The notes under the pieces: model-generated
Databases searched by the model: none
The model's input: the letters and a program-made list of their open reading frames with translations, nothing else
What the model was told of the DNA's origin: nothing
Made by a program: the position numbers and the translations under genes
In this document: positions 1 through 9,454 of the stretch, in pieces
Numbering within the stretch: position 1 is the stretch's first letter
Layout of the letters: every line of letters begins with the position of its first letter
Virus record (IMG/VR): IMGVR_UViG_3300044981_000338
Location: 106,767-170,766 of that record
Source of the DNA: a virus
DNA length: 64,000 bases
Reading direction: 5' to 3' (one strand)

Positions 1-2925
1 CCGAGGAACCTGCCCCTCAGCCCCGATGGCGATCTGCGCTCCATCCGAGAAGTTGCCCAGGCAGTAATTGTCTCGGATGGAGATCATCTGGTCCAGAACG
101 GTGCTGTAGATTCCTGTGGTCTGGAAGATGCCGATGATGCCCACGCCGCCGTTGTTGACGCAGCGGGTGCCGATGACTTGCACGTCCCCCATGTTCCAAC
201 CACCAAGCAGGATGCCTGCCCCTGCGTTGTTGGAGTATTCGCCGCCAAGGATCCTCAAGTTGTCCAGCGTCGCGCTGCTGCTCGAGCCGGTCGGAACAAC
301 GAGGCCGACGCCGGTGCTCAGAGCCTTGCAGTTGCGCAGCACGATCCCGTAGGACGCACTCACGGCGCCGTAGTTGATGTAGTAGCCCGTCTCAAGGTTC
401 GAACCAGAGCCTGGACGGAAGTACGACGAATAACAATGCACCAGCTCAACGCCGGACATGGGCTGGATGCCGAAGACGCCGTTGGTTGCCCACCGCGTTG
501 TCCCAGACCCTGCAATGCCCTGGATGACCACGTTCTCGAGGGTGGCGTTGACCTCTCCTGAAATGCCGAACGTACTGTCGATGTTGAGTCGATAGTTCGG
601 CGCAGCACCGCTGCCCGTGGTCACGTAGTTGCTGAACCTGACGTTCTTGATCTTCGTCGACGTGGACCGGCTAAGCGTGGTCGGTGTAGGAGGCAGCTCG
701 AAGCGCACGTCGCACGCACTCGACTGCTGGTTGAACGCAGAGAACGAGACGTTGTCCATCTCGAAGCCGAGGTCTCCTGGAATGAAGAAGCCGGAGAACC
801 CGATCGAGAAGGTGAACTGACCCCAGTCCGCTGCGGAGAAGGTGTTGCCTACGGCCAGCCCTGCAGAGACGGTCTGCGCATTGCCTCCATGCTGGGTGCC
901 CGTGAAGTTGGTGTTTCGGATCCGGATGACCTGCGCACAGATGAATCCCGGCGAGAAGGCACTGGCGGCCAGCGGCGACAACCAGTTGCAGTTGTCCATC
1001 GTGACCGTGCCGATGTTGGTCAGGTGCGCGAGGTTCGTGTTCCCCGGCGCCACGGGGCTGATGTAAAACAAGATGGAGTTGGCGAGCGACGTCACTACGG
1101 TCGCGTTGCACTTCTCCCAGGTGACGTCGGTAACCGTGAAGACGCTCGCCGGTTCCGCTGCCCCCGTGATGGCAATGAGCCCCGTGTTGTACTGGAGGTC
1201 GCTGGTGAGCGTCGCCGTACCACCAAGGATGTACGCGCAGTCCCGGAAGCGAACGTTGCTTACCGTACCGCCTGAAGCACCGTTCGGACCCATGACCACT
1301 GGGGCTGTTCCATCCGAGCACCAGAAGAAGCACTCGTCGAAGAAGAACCCGCTGTGGACCAGGCCATCACCAAGCTCGACGAAGACACCTGCATTGGCCG
1401 CCGTGAGCACACGGAACGTGCAGCGCTGCGCATGGAAGCTGATGCCTCCAGGCAGAAGACCTGGGTTGGCGACCAAGATAGCGAGGTCCACAAGGACCAT
1501 ATCGGTGAGCCGAACGCCGCCCAGCAAGCACTCGACCGCAACGCCTCCTGAAGCCGTGCTGGTCATCGTCATGCTGCGCAAGTCGATGACGCCCGCAGTG
1601 CCCATGACCAGAAGGTCGCCGACCCCTACGTTCAAGAAGGTCGTGTACGCGTGGTGCCCTTCGATGACGAGGTTGCCCGTCACCGTGTAGGTGTTGTTCA
1701 TCGTGTACGTGCCAGACTTGACGGAAATGTGCCCAGAAGCGGCACCCGAGGCGACGTAGAAGGCGATGGCGTGATCCAGCCCGAGCGCTCCGTTGAAGTC
1801 CCCGAAGGTGTTCACTCCATCGCCGACCGTGCAGCTCCAGCGTGCATTCAGCTTCTTCAGAAGGGAATCGGGAGACGTCAGCGAACCCGCCGTCGGAAGC
1901 TGCTCGAGAGTCCGTACCCACTGGTCCCCTTCGGACGCCGTGGCCGACGTCAGAGGAATGGCGGCAACGAAGTGCGTCGGGGGTGTGAGATTGCCGTCCT
2001 CGAGAAACAGCGTCCCGTTCGGCACGCCGAAAGCGCCGCCGCCCGTAGGCTGGAGGTAGCTGCCGGAGATGATGCCGGGGTGGACGGTGCCCGTGGGGTC
2101 ATCGAGCAGCTGGTGAAGAATGAGCGCGTGGATCGTGTTGTCACGCGTGAGCGTCAGAACGGACCGAGTCGGCGAGCCCGAGTCGTTGGGGTCGACCGAG
2201 AAGGTCATGAGGGGGCTCTGCGCGAGCCTCGTACCGTCCGGCGTGGTGAAGATGCTGGCCGAGAGTGATGTGACGGTCGCGCCCACTACACCTGGCGTCG
2301 AGACCTGCTTGACGAAGTCCTCGAAGTCCGCCGTATCTCCGCGGCCAAGTCGGTCAGCAAAGAAGGCGTCCGCCGGCAGCGTGGCGAGGTTGGTTCGACT
2401 CCCGTAGTAGACGCGGTACGTCGCACCTGTCGGGATGGAGAGGTTGAGCGTGAGCGTCACGTTGCCTGCGGAGAAGCCACCGCCCACAGAGCCACCCGAG
2501 ATACTCGCAACGACGATCTTCGCACCCCCGACCTGGATGTCGTTGTCGTTCGCGTCGGTGATCTGAAAGAGTTCGGTCAGCGGTGTGAAAGCCGAGATGC
2601 CGAGGAAGATGCCGGGGCCGACAAGCGTGACGCTCGGGGTGGGGCTACCGGTAGGACCGACATTCGCTGTTACCGTGACTTCTGCGAGGTCCCGATGCAG
2701 CAAGTCGTCGATGAAGTCCGTGTTCGTCGCCAGCGCCTGGCTGGCGCGGTTTGCATCTGCGCTCGTCGCGTCCTCTCCGAAGGCCACGAAGTAGGTGCCG
2801 GCGTTCGGTCCACCCGACTTCTGCCCATCAGCAAACGCCGGCGTGCCGGAGACGGCATTGTTGATGTAGTCGTACCCGGCAGGCAGTCCGCCGAAATAGG
2901 AAGGAGTCGTCAGTCGATGGAACAT
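1..2925 (-). CDS. Tail spike/fibre protein with beta-helix (3' end cut by window)
   Basis: An open frame of 975 codons runs from an ATG at 2925 to the window edge without a stop, so the C-terminus is missing. The N-terminal part looks like a particle-anchoring region. From about residue 340 the chain consists of short Asn/Gly/Val-rich repeats such as LRNCKALSTGVGLVV and LDNLRILGGEYSNNAGAG. These repeats are typical of right-handed parallel beta-helix (pectin-lyase fold) tail spikes. It is the last gene of the tail operon and starts 2 nt after the stop of its neighbour. Role (host-surface binding or polysaccharide degradation) is inferred from fold and position; no catalytic residues could be assigned. 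Confidence 0.8.
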   Translation of the reverse strand, partial: MFHRLTTPSYFGGLPAGYDYINNAVSGTPAFADGQKSGGPNAGTYFVAFGEDATSADANRASQALATNTDFIDDLLHRDLAEVTVTANVGPTGSPTPSVTLVGPGIFLGISAFTPLTELFQITDANDNDIQVGGAKIVVASISGGSVGGGFSAGNVTLTLNLSIPTGATYRVYYGSRTNLATLPADAFFADRLGRGDTADFEDFVKQVSTPGVVGATVTSLSASIFTTPDGTRLAQSPLMTFSVDPNDSGSPTRSVLTLTRDNTIHALILHQLLDDPTGTVHPGIISGSYLQPTGGGAFGVPNGTLFLEDGNLTPPTHFVAAIPLTSATASEGDQWVRTLEQLPTAGSLTSPDSLLKKLNARWSCTVGDGVNTFGDFNGALGLDHAIAFYVASGAASGHISVKSGTYTMNNTYTVTGNLVIEGHHAYTTFLNVGVGDLLVMGTAGVIDLRSMTMTSTASGGVAVECLLGGVRLTDMVLVDLAILVANPGLLPGGISFHAQRCTFRVLTAANAGVFVELGDGLVHSGFFFDECFFWCSDGTAPVVMGPNGASGGTVSNVRFRDCAYILGGTATLTSDLQYNTGLIAITGAAEPASVFTVTDVTWEKCNATVVTSLANSILFYISPVAPGNTNLAHLTNIGTVTMDNCNWLSPLAASAFSPGFICAQVIRIRNTNFTGTQHGGNAQTVSAGLAVGNTFSAADWGQFTFSIGFSGFFIPGDLGFEMDNVSFSAFNQQSSACDVRFELPPTPTTLSRSTSTKIKNVRFSNYVTTGSGAAPNYRLNIDSTFGISGEVNATLENVVIQGIAGSGTTRWATNGVFGIQPMSGVELVHCYSSYFRPGSGSNLETGYYINYGAVSASYGIVLRNCKALSTGVGLVVPTGSSSSATLDNLRILGGEYSNNAGAGILLGGWNMGDVQVIGTRCVNNGGVGIIGIFQTTGIYSTVLDQMISIRDNYCLGNFSDGAQIAIGAEGQVPR

Positions 2926-2927
2926 GG

Positions 2928-3575
2928 TTAGAACCTCACCGTCCAGGCGACCTCGAAGTCGAAGGCGTTGGTCTTGGAGATAGTATCGAACGTGTCAAAC
3001 GCGACACCTGTGTTGTTGAACACGTTGGGGTTCGCTGCAGAAGTGAAGAGCATGACTTCGGAGAGAGGCACCGTCAGAAAGGGCGAGTAGCTGACGTCGG
3101 TCTGCCCGAAGAGGATGCTGAAGGTCACCTCCGTGGCCGTGGCGTGCGTAGCTGGTGCCTGCACCTGGCCCAGCCAGACATCTCCACCAAGACCTGGGTA
3201 GGGGTTCGAGGAGCCGCTGATGCGCACGGGGCGCTCGAGTACCGTAACCGTGGGGTCGGTGTCGGTCTGCAGGTTCGAGCCGGGGTACGCCGTACTGAGG
3301 GGAGGGGAGTTGGCCGTCGTCAGAGCCAGCTGCCGCGTACCGCCGATGCCGAGACCCATATACTTGATGCGGTCGTTTCGCTCGGGTGTGTCCGGACCGA
3401 ACGACACGTAAGCGATGAGGCTCGCCAAATACTCCCGCCCGAGGTTCAGCCAGATGTTGTGGCCCGCGCGTCGAGCGACAATCTTGCCGCGTTCTCGGGC
3501 GATCAGAACGAGGTTGTTTCGAACCTCGACGGTCGCTCCTCGCCGCACCCCCAGCCGCATCCTCTGTTTCCTCAT
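2928..3575 (-). CDS. Virion/tail-associated protein, unknown family
   Basis: The 215-residue product has a basic N-terminus followed by beta-rich, Thr/Val/Pro-rich sequence of the kind seen in phage tail and baseplate accessory proteins. It contains LNLGREYLASLIAYVSFG, a pattern recurring in phage tail-tip accessory proteins. Its start overlaps the stop of the upstream gene (ATGA), and the beta-helix spike follows directly. The structural role is inferred from neighbourhood; I do not recognise a named domain. Confidence 0.75.
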   Translation of the reverse strand: MRKQRMRLGVRRGATVEVRNNLVLIARERGKIVARRAGHNIWLNLGREYLASLIAYVSFGPDTPERNDRIKYMGLGIGGTRQLALTTANSPPLSTAYPGSNLQTDTDPTVTVLERPVRISGSSNPYPGLGGDVWLGQVQAPATHATATEVTFSILFGQTDVSYSPFLTVPLSEVMLFTSAANPNVFNNTGVAFDTFDTISKTNAFDFEVAWTVRF

Positions 3576-4057
3576 GAAGCGCTCCCGACTATGTTACCGA
3601 GTTCCTCGAAGAAGGACGACTGCATCACCGACGAAATCTTGGTGAGCTTCTTCTTCGACGCAATGAGCTCCTTCAGGCGCTCGATGGTGACCTTCGAGAT
3701 GGGACCGAGGAACTTCGGGTCGTTGTAGTGCTTCAAGTAGCCCTTGCGGGCATGGGCTTCGTCTTTGAAACCCAGCATGACCTTGTCCTCGTCGAAACCA
3801 GTACCGTCGCTCTTGTGCTGGTGCACCACGTACGCGTGAGGCGCGTCCTTGTGAGGACCCACATAGGCGTCGACTTCCTCGCCGTCGGCGCCTCGCGTGC
3901 CCCGTATGTAACCGTAGGGGTGCTTCATCACAGTGCGCCAAGGCTTGCCGTCCTTGTCCACGCCCGAACGCATCGAGCCCTTGCGGTTCTCAATCGCAAT
4001 GGGAATGCCTTGGTGCTCGGTGTGCCCTTGGAGCTTGTGTTCTTCTTGTGCAGGCAT
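3572..4057 (-). CDS. Protein with InPase-type polyvalent domain
   Basis: The 161-residue product contains the conserved series GIPIAIENRKGS, HPYGYIRGT, GADGEEVDAYVG and FDEDKVMLGFKDEAHA. This matches the 'inorganic pyrophosphatase' (InPase) domain of phage polyvalent proteins, often found fused to Mu F-like or other injected proteins. Here it is a stand-alone gene inside the tail module. ATG 4057 is chosen because it lies just after the upstream stop at 4060; an earlier GTG would overlap the giant protein. The family assignment rests on motif recognition. The enzymatic activity is a family-level prediction only. Confidence 0.75.
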   Translation of the reverse strand: MPAQEEHKLQGHTEHQGIPIAIENRKGSMRSGVDKDGKPWRTVMKHPYGYIRGTRGADGEEVDAYVGPHKDAPHAYVVHQHKSDGTGFDEDKVMLGFKDEAHARKGYLKHYNDPKFLGPISKVTIERLKELIASKKKLTKISSVMQSSFFEELGNIVGSAS

Positions 4058-4059
4058 GG

Positions 4060-7000
4060 CTACATCACCCGGAACGAGCAGTATGTGCCTGCTGCCAGCG
4101 TGTCGTCGAACGTCCACGGCACCGAGATCCCGGTTTCCACCAGGACACTATCCCATGCGACGGCAACGTCACTCAAGCCAGTGGGAACGATGAAGGCCGT
4201 GAGCACATCTCCCGGCACGACGACGATGCTGACCGGAACTGTCAAAGCCACACTGCTCGACGCAGTAAAAGCCTGGGTCTCGACAGTCGTACCGTTCTTT
4301 TTGATGACGAGGTCGTAAGTGTTCGGCGTCGTCGGGTGCGGGATGACAACTTGCAATGTGAGCGAGTTGATGGTGCCGCCGGGAGAGGGGACCGTCACGG
4401 GCCCTTCTACCTGTAGCCCGGCACCAGGGATGAGCACCTGCGCGCCAGCGCTGAAGTAGATCATGTCGGCCGTGTACACCGGCACGTCGAACTGGAAGAG
4501 CGAGTCGTACGTCACAACCGTCGGACTCGCAAACGTCGTGCAGATGGTGCCGATGATGAAGTCTTCCGGGCACAGGTAGTTCTTGTCGAAGCCCCAGACG
4601 ATGGGGTAGTTAGGCGTCGGGTACGTCGGAGGCGACAGCGGGTCTGCGTTGTGGTCGTACTGGCTGCGCCAGCCACCACCTGCAGGCCGCGGCTGGTCGA
4701 ACATCGTGGCAACGCCCTTGGTGCCGTCGAAGCACGCGCCATCGAAGATGAGCAGCGTGCCCGACAAGTCGACCTCGTCCGAGACGCTGATGTCCGTGTC
4801 ACTGATGGACAGAAGAACGACGAAGACCGGGTACGTGTACGTTGGCTTGATGCGCAGGACAAAGCTTCGCGCAAAGAGCAACGCCTGAAGGTCGAACGCC
4901 GCGCTATCGACCCTCATCAAGAACTTGAAGTACTTCTCGACCTCGAAGAAGACTCCCTGCTCGAGGTAGCCGTGGAACCAGGTCGGGTTGTTCACCCAGT
5001 CCGAGATCTCCACACCGGTGACAAGGGGAGCGAACTGCTGCACTGTGTCGCCGATGGCGTAAGGCGCACCCGTTGCCGGATTGGTCTCGAGAGCCAGGAC
5101 CTTCGGGTAGGTGTACGCACGAACGATGGTCGTGTCGGCTAGATCCTGGACGAGGATCTGTCCCGTCGTCACCGTGAAGTCGTTCCGTATGCCGACGATG
5201 GTTCCTGCTTCTTCTGCGAAAGGCAGCCCAAGCAGGATCTGCGAGCCGGCGCGCAGGTTGAAGACCGTGGGTCCGTTGAAGTAGGCGTACCAGAGACCAC
5301 GCACCGCCGAGAGGTAGTCGACGTTCGACGGCAGCTGTGAGAGCTGGTCGAGCGTGAAGTCCGCAGGGATGCCGAAGTTGTTCTGGATGCGCGTGCTGTT
5401 ATCGAGGTAGCTCGTCTCCGCCCACAGCTGCGCCGGCGGAAGCTGCGCCTGCCAGACATCGGGCCCACCTGCGCCAGTAGGCACGGGCGTGACGAAACGC
5501 AGGCAAGACTGACCACGGAAGGAGTCGAAGAAGAAGTCGACGTTACGGCGCAAGACCTGCGTGTCGTCCGTGCTGACGATGGTCTGCTGCAAGAGGGGCA
5601 CGTCAACGATGAGGGGGTCGAGCGGCATGTACTTGCGCCGCAGAATGCTCTTCAGAAAGACCGCGTAGGTCCCTGGCGTAGCCAAGTAGAAGCCCACGTT
5701 CGTTGCATCGACCGGCAAACTTTGTGTCAGTACGGAAGAAGAACCCAACGCGGGGCCCGTCACTTCCAACAGCGTGTTGGACGCAATGTTCAGGACCTCG
5801 TAGGTAACGATGTCACCCTGCTCACAGAGGCCGTTCCAGAAGTCCAGGTCAGGAGACGTAACCGTTCCCGATATGCTCCAGGCCACATCGACTGGCACAG
5901 GCAGTGGGTCTCGAAGAGTCACACGCTGGAAGGGCCACGTGTCAGACGGGCCGTCGACCACGCTCGCGATGCGATAGGCCACACCGTCAATGCACAAGAA
6001 GTCGTTCAGCTCGATGTCGAGGAACTGGAGGCTTTTCTCGGTACGGTAGGTGCTTACCGTGGCAACGCCAGCGCCTCCCGTACCTTGCGGAGGCGCATTC
6101 ACTGAACCAGGTACAAAAAGCGGGCAGGATGACGTTGAGAGGATCGTGAACGGGAAGGGGGCGTCGATGCGCAAGTGCGTGACCGTACCAGCGCGGTTGA
6201 GGATCGAGCGCACCGCAATCCGCGTGTCGATCTGCGCGAAGATGGACTGCAGCGTCGCGAGAAGCTGCGCCGCTGTGTAAGGGTCCTGCGCCACGAACGA
6301 GATGACGGTCGGTGCCCCAAGTACAGCAAGCTGGATGTCGAGGTGCGTGCTGGCAATGCCGCTGATGCCTCCTGGCGTGGGAATGTCGACCGATTCCACA
6401 CCGCCGAAGACGGCGCGCACCGTCGACTGCTCGAGCAGGAGGGGCGACTCCTGCATCAAGAGGTCGTAGTGCAACCACTTCCTCTGGAACGTGCGCTGGA
6501 TGTCGCGCAGGCTCTTCGAGTAGTCGACCTGCCAGAGGTTGAGCAGCTCGGCCGCCGCAACCTGGGCCATCCCCTGCCAGAAGGTGGTGATGCGCTCCTT
6601 GCCCTCTACGAGGTTCCAGAAGTTCGAGAGGTAGTTCCAGACGAACGTGAGGTCGGGGGTGCATCCGCGCGCGACGGAGGACTCGACGACGTTGACGAGC
6701 GTAGTTTCTGGGAGAGAGTGAAGAACGCCGTCGAAGACGACCAAGTCGAAGAGGTAGATGCCCGGCACGTCCGGGTAGAACGTGGGTTTCGGACTCGTCG
6801 GCGTGTTGAGGCCGTTCTGTGGGAGGTACTTGAACGGCGTGTTCGTCGAGAGGCTGTCAGGAAGCAGGAACTCGGTGATCTGGACGTAGAACCCGTGGCC
6901 GTCGGTGCCCGTACCGGAGATGTCGTAAGGGTTGCCGCCCACAACGATGACATCGTTCGCCAGGATGGGGTGTGTACTGTTCAGCGTCTCCAGCGAGGCG

Positions 7001-8001
7001 GAGTAGAGGCGGTCGGTGAACCCCGTCGGCACCATTAGTGGGTAAGTCAGCCCATCGGCCTCGTCGTAGATGTACTGGCTGCCGAGAGGTGCGTTGATGA
7101 GGCGCCACTTGTACGTGAGCGGAGCGTTCTGCGGGTCGGAGCTCTTTGTGCCATCGAGCTGCAGGATGGAGCAGAACTGGATGGCCTGGTCGAGCCCGGG
7201 GTCGGCGATGGGCTGCAGTGAAGGCAGGATGACGCCCGTACCGAGGCAGATGGCATCGAGCAGAACAACCGTCGGCTCAGTCAGCGAACCTCGCACGCTG
7301 ACCACCGACTGGCTGGGCGGTACAATCGTGGCGCTCGAGGACGGGATGGCCGGCATCACGTAGCGCAGCTGGTGGCCTGTGATGGGAACTTGGCTGGTCT
7401 CGGTGATGTAGATGTAGACAGCTCCCGTAAGGAAGCTCATCGCAATGAGGTAGGTCCAGTACGTGTCCTCGCTAACAAAGGACTGGCTACCTGGCAGAGC
7501 TTGTACCGGCGTCTCGAGCACGAGGTTGTTCGAACCATCGAACGAGACCGAGCCTGTGTAGAGGATGCCAATCTTGGAGATGAAGAGACCGACGCACCCA
7601 CCCGACGGAGAAAAGGTGCCGAAGTACGAGTGCCGATTGGTCAGGTCGAGGAAGTCCTGCGGCAGGTCCTGCCACTTCGCCGTGAACGTGAATGTGAAGA
7701 CTTCCGGAACGGAGACGTCGAAAAAGATGGCGGCGTCGGTCGTCGGGTAGAGCGGACCACCAGAAGCCAAGACCTGGTCCATCGTGAGGAAGTCGATGGG
7801 GAACTGCCCACCACTTCCGATGGTCGATACGTTGCTATACGTGAGCGTGAGCGCGATTTCCTGGCACGTGCCCAGGCAGAAGACGTCGTAGGGAGGGCAG
7901 TTTGGTAGAGGTCCTCCTCCGCCGGAAAGCGTAAGGGACGCCCACGGCGCCATCCCCCAGGGGGCGACGCCCCATCCAGTTGAGTGGGGGGAGGGCGGCA
8001 C
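4060..8001 (-). CDS. Giant virion protein with PKD-like domain (1313 aa)
   Basis: This very large protein has an N-terminal jelly-roll-like half and, near residues 285-440, a PKD/Ig-like domain (ADPGLDQAIQFCSILQLDG, then SDPQNAPLTYKWRLINAP). The middle part (about 450-560) is helical and may contact tail structure; the rest is beta-rich. The extreme C-terminus is another beta-sandwich. It lies between the small SCP2-like gene and the InPase gene in the tail operon. The start is uncertain: GTG 8001 gives the full length and ATG 7953 is an alternative. Likely a baseplate or fibre component, by size, composition and position. Confidence 0.8.
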   Translation of the reverse strand: MPPSPHSTGWGVAPWGMAPWASLTLSGGGGPLPNCPPYDVFCLGTCQEIALTLTYSNVSTIGSGGQFPIDFLTMDQVLASGGPLYPTTDAAIFFDVSVPEVFTFTFTAKWQDLPQDFLDLTNRHSYFGTFSPSGGCVGLFISKIGILYTGSVSFDGSNNLVLETPVQALPGSQSFVSEDTYWTYLIAMSFLTGAVYIYITETSQVPITGHQLRYVMPAIPSSSATIVPPSQSVVSVRGSLTEPTVVLLDAICLGTGVILPSLQPIADPGLDQAIQFCSILQLDGTKSSDPQNAPLTYKWRLINAPLGSQYIYDEADGLTYPLMVPTGFTDRLYSASLETLNSTHPILANDVIVVGGNPYDISGTGTDGHGFYVQITEFLLPDSLSTNTPFKYLPQNGLNTPTSPKPTFYPDVPGIYLFDLVVFDGVLHSLPETTLVNVVESSVARGCTPDLTFVWNYLSNFWNLVEGKERITTFWQGMAQVAAAELLNLWQVDYSKSLRDIQRTFQRKWLHYDLLMQESPLLLEQSTVRAVFGGVESVDIPTPGGISGIASTHLDIQLAVLGAPTVISFVAQDPYTAAQLLATLQSIFAQIDTRIAVRSILNRAGTVTHLRIDAPFPFTILSTSSCPLFVPGSVNAPPQGTGGAGVATVSTYRTEKSLQFLDIELNDFLCIDGVAYRIASVVDGPSDTWPFQRVTLRDPLPVPVDVAWSISGTVTSPDLDFWNGLCEQGDIVTYEVLNIASNTLLEVTGPALGSSSVLTQSLPVDATNVGFYLATPGTYAVFLKSILRRKYMPLDPLIVDVPLLQQTIVSTDDTQVLRRNVDFFFDSFRGQSCLRFVTPVPTGAGGPDVWQAQLPPAQLWAETSYLDNSTRIQNNFGIPADFTLDQLSQLPSNVDYLSAVRGLWYAYFNGPTVFNLRAGSQILLGLPFAEEAGTIVGIRNDFTVTTGQILVQDLADTTIVRAYTYPKVLALETNPATGAPYAIGDTVQQFAPLVTGVEISDWVNNPTWFHGYLEQGVFFEVEKYFKFLMRVDSAAFDLQALLFARSFVLRIKPTYTYPVFVVLLSISDTDISVSDEVDLSGTLLIFDGACFDGTKGVATMFDQPRPAGGGWRSQYDHNADPLSPPTYPTPNYPIVWGFDKNYLCPEDFIIGTICTTFASPTVVTYDSLFQFDVPVYTADMIYFSAGAQVLIPGAGLQVEGPVTVPSPGGTINSLTLQVVIPHPTTPNTYDLVIKKNGTTVETQAFTASSSVALTVPVSIVVVPGDVLTAFIVPTGLSDVAVAWDSVLVETGISVPWTFDDTLAAGTYCSFRVM

Positions 8002-8007
8002 GTGTAG

Positions 8008-8355
8008 CTACTTCAGGAGGAACAGGAGGCCGAACTGCAGGACTTTGTTCTGGTCCCCTTCCGCCTTCACCTTGCCTCGGAAGTACGCCTGGCAGAAGGA
8101 GGCGACGATGTTGGGTGAGGAGAAGACAGCCTTCAAGTCGTCCTCCGACACCGTCATCTTCACCTTGGCGTCGTCCGCCGTCCCTGCGGTCACCGTCGGC
8201 TCCTCGAGGGTCGTGTCGACTACCCAGCTACCACCAGAAGGACCGGGGATGGTCAGCTGGTACTTGGTCTTGGACCGAGAAGCCGGGGACGCATTGTTTT
8301 TGAGCGCCGCGGCAAGGGTGACGTTGAAGTACTTCTGCAAGTTGAGATCCGCCAT
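8008..8355 (-). CDS. SCP2-like small protein in tail module
   Basis: The 115-residue product has the layout of an SCP2 (sterol carrier protein 2) fold. A beta-rich first half is followed by KMTVSEDDLKAVFSSP and then FCQAYFRGKVKAEGDQNKV, which matches the usual 'G-K-(L/V)-K-(I/A)-x-G-D' pattern and terminal amphipathic helix. ATG 8355 has an AGGAAAGGA ribosome-binding site. It sits between two PKD-bearing structural genes, so it may be a virion or assembly protein. Lipid binding is a family property and is not shown here. Confidence 0.75.
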   Translation of the reverse strand: MADLNLQKYFNVTLAAALKNNASPASRSKTKYQLTIPGPSGGSWVVDTTLEEPTVTAGTADDAKVKMTVSEDDLKAVFSSPNIVASFCQAYFRGKVKAEGDQNKVLQFGLLFLLK

Positions 8356-8369
8356 CGAACTGTCCTTTC

Positions 8370-9146
8370 CTACCTGATCTTCCAGTGGACCCCGGTGTCC
8401 ATCCAATCCACGGATATGCTGTTGGTGCGGAGCGTCGCCGTGGGGTTGTAAGAACCAGGGGTGTACGGGTCTTCAATGAGCTTGCCGTTGCCATGCACCG
8501 TGATGTTGTTGGTGAAGCAATCGTCGCCGTCGTCGATGACACTTGCCTCGATTCCCGCCGATGAGGGGTTGGGCATCGCGATGTCACAAGTGCCTGTCGT
8601 CGAATCGCAGAGCCCAATGAGAAGCTCAGTGGGAGGGCCCAGCGTGAGCGTACCGGGCGTCGCGTGGTTGACGTGCAGGAGGCCCTGCTGACGCTCCCCG
8701 ATCTGCTGGAGCAAGTCGAAGTAGATGGTCTGGAACGCCTCGTCCCACCCACGGGTCTGCCCCATGAAGTTCTGTTCGCCGATTACCTCTCCGAGGCCTG
8801 GCAGGCGCCAGCCACGGTTCACCATGTTGCCGTTGGTGTCGAAGCGGACTACGGCAACCAGTACCTGCACGTTGCCTGGCCCGCCGCCATTGGTGATGAG
8901 CTGCACGCGGTAGGTGCCTGGAAGGTCAGGGTTCCACGTTGTGTTGATCAGATTCGTGCTGCTCAGCACCGCGGCGCTGCCGGGCGGGATGTCGAGAAAC
9001 TGCCAGGCGAAGGAGATGTTGCCCCCCGTCGTACAGCGCGCTGTGATGATCCGACTTTGCCACAAGTCGTTGCGCGCAACGCCAGGAGAGCCGAACGAGG
9101 GGGTAGACGGTTGGGGTTGGTCGAAGGCGATTATTGCGCCGGGCAT
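8370..9146 (-). CDS. Structural protein with PKD/Ig-like domain (258 aa)
   Basis: Residues about 30-105 form a PKD/Ig-like unit: FAWQFLDIPPGSAAVLSS, NPDLPGTYRVQLI and VVRFDTNG. This is the typical 'x-W-x-L-x-x-P-x-G-S ... P-G-x-Y' pattern of phage virion proteins. A polar middle and a C-terminal beta region (VHGNGKLIEDPYTPG) follow. The start has a good AGGAGAAG site. It lies upstream of the SCP2-like gene and downstream of the baseplate protein, and is probably a tail appendage component. Confidence 0.8.
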   Translation of the reverse strand: MPGAIIAFDQPQPSTPSFGSPGVARNDLWQSRIITARCTTGGNISFAWQFLDIPPGSAAVLSSTNLINTTWNPDLPGTYRVQLITNGGGPGNVQVLVAVVRFDTNGNMVNRGWRLPGLGEVIGEQNFMGQTRGWDEAFQTIYFDLLQQIGERQQGLLHVNHATPGTLTLGPPTELLIGLCDSTTGTCDIAMPNPSSAGIEASVIDDGDDCFTNNITVHGNGKLIEDPYTPGSYNPTATLRTNSISVDWMDTGVHWKIR

Positions 9147-9169
9147 AGTCTTCTCCTACGTTCTACCTC

Positions 9170-9454
9170 GTGCACTTCAAGCCTCTCAACCCTGAAGTAG
9201 CGGCGAAACTGGTGGAAGGGTACACCAATGAGCTCGCGCCACAGGCCAAAGCGCTCGACGCCTTCTACCGGCAGTTTCGCTGCCCTCGATGCAAGGGACC
9301 ATGCCAGAGAGAACACGTCGAGGGGCACATCTTCAATGACCCCGACACGCTCGTTCCGCGCTCTTGTCTGCGCTGTACGACGCCGGGGTGTGGCTGCCTC
9401 TTCGATCCGCATTCGGGGCTCCTTGTTTCCGGCCCTAAGCAATCCGCCGGGTAA
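9170..9454 (+). CDS. Small zinc-ribbon protein on the opposite strand
   Basis: The 94-residue frame carries two Cys pairs (CPRCKGPCQREH and CLRCTTPGCGCLFDP) ending in a 'DP-x-S-G-L' tail, a pattern seen in many small phage zinc proteins. The minus-strand alternative here has no protein-like character. It starts with GTG, has no clear Shine-Dalgarno, begins only 23 bp from the divergent start at 9146, and overlaps the baseplate gene's 3' end by 20 bp. The coding call rests on the Cys pattern alone. Confidence 0.55.
   Translation: MHFKPLNPEVAAKLVEGYTNELAPQAKALDAFYRQFRCPRCKGPCQREHVEGHIFNDPDTLVPRSCLRCTTPGCGCLFDPHSGLLVSGPKQSAG

Noticed and set aside
6175-7038. 287-residue plus-strand open frame
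   Set aside because: Antisense shadow of the PKD-domain protein; composition is Arg/Glu/Val-rich and lacks motifs.
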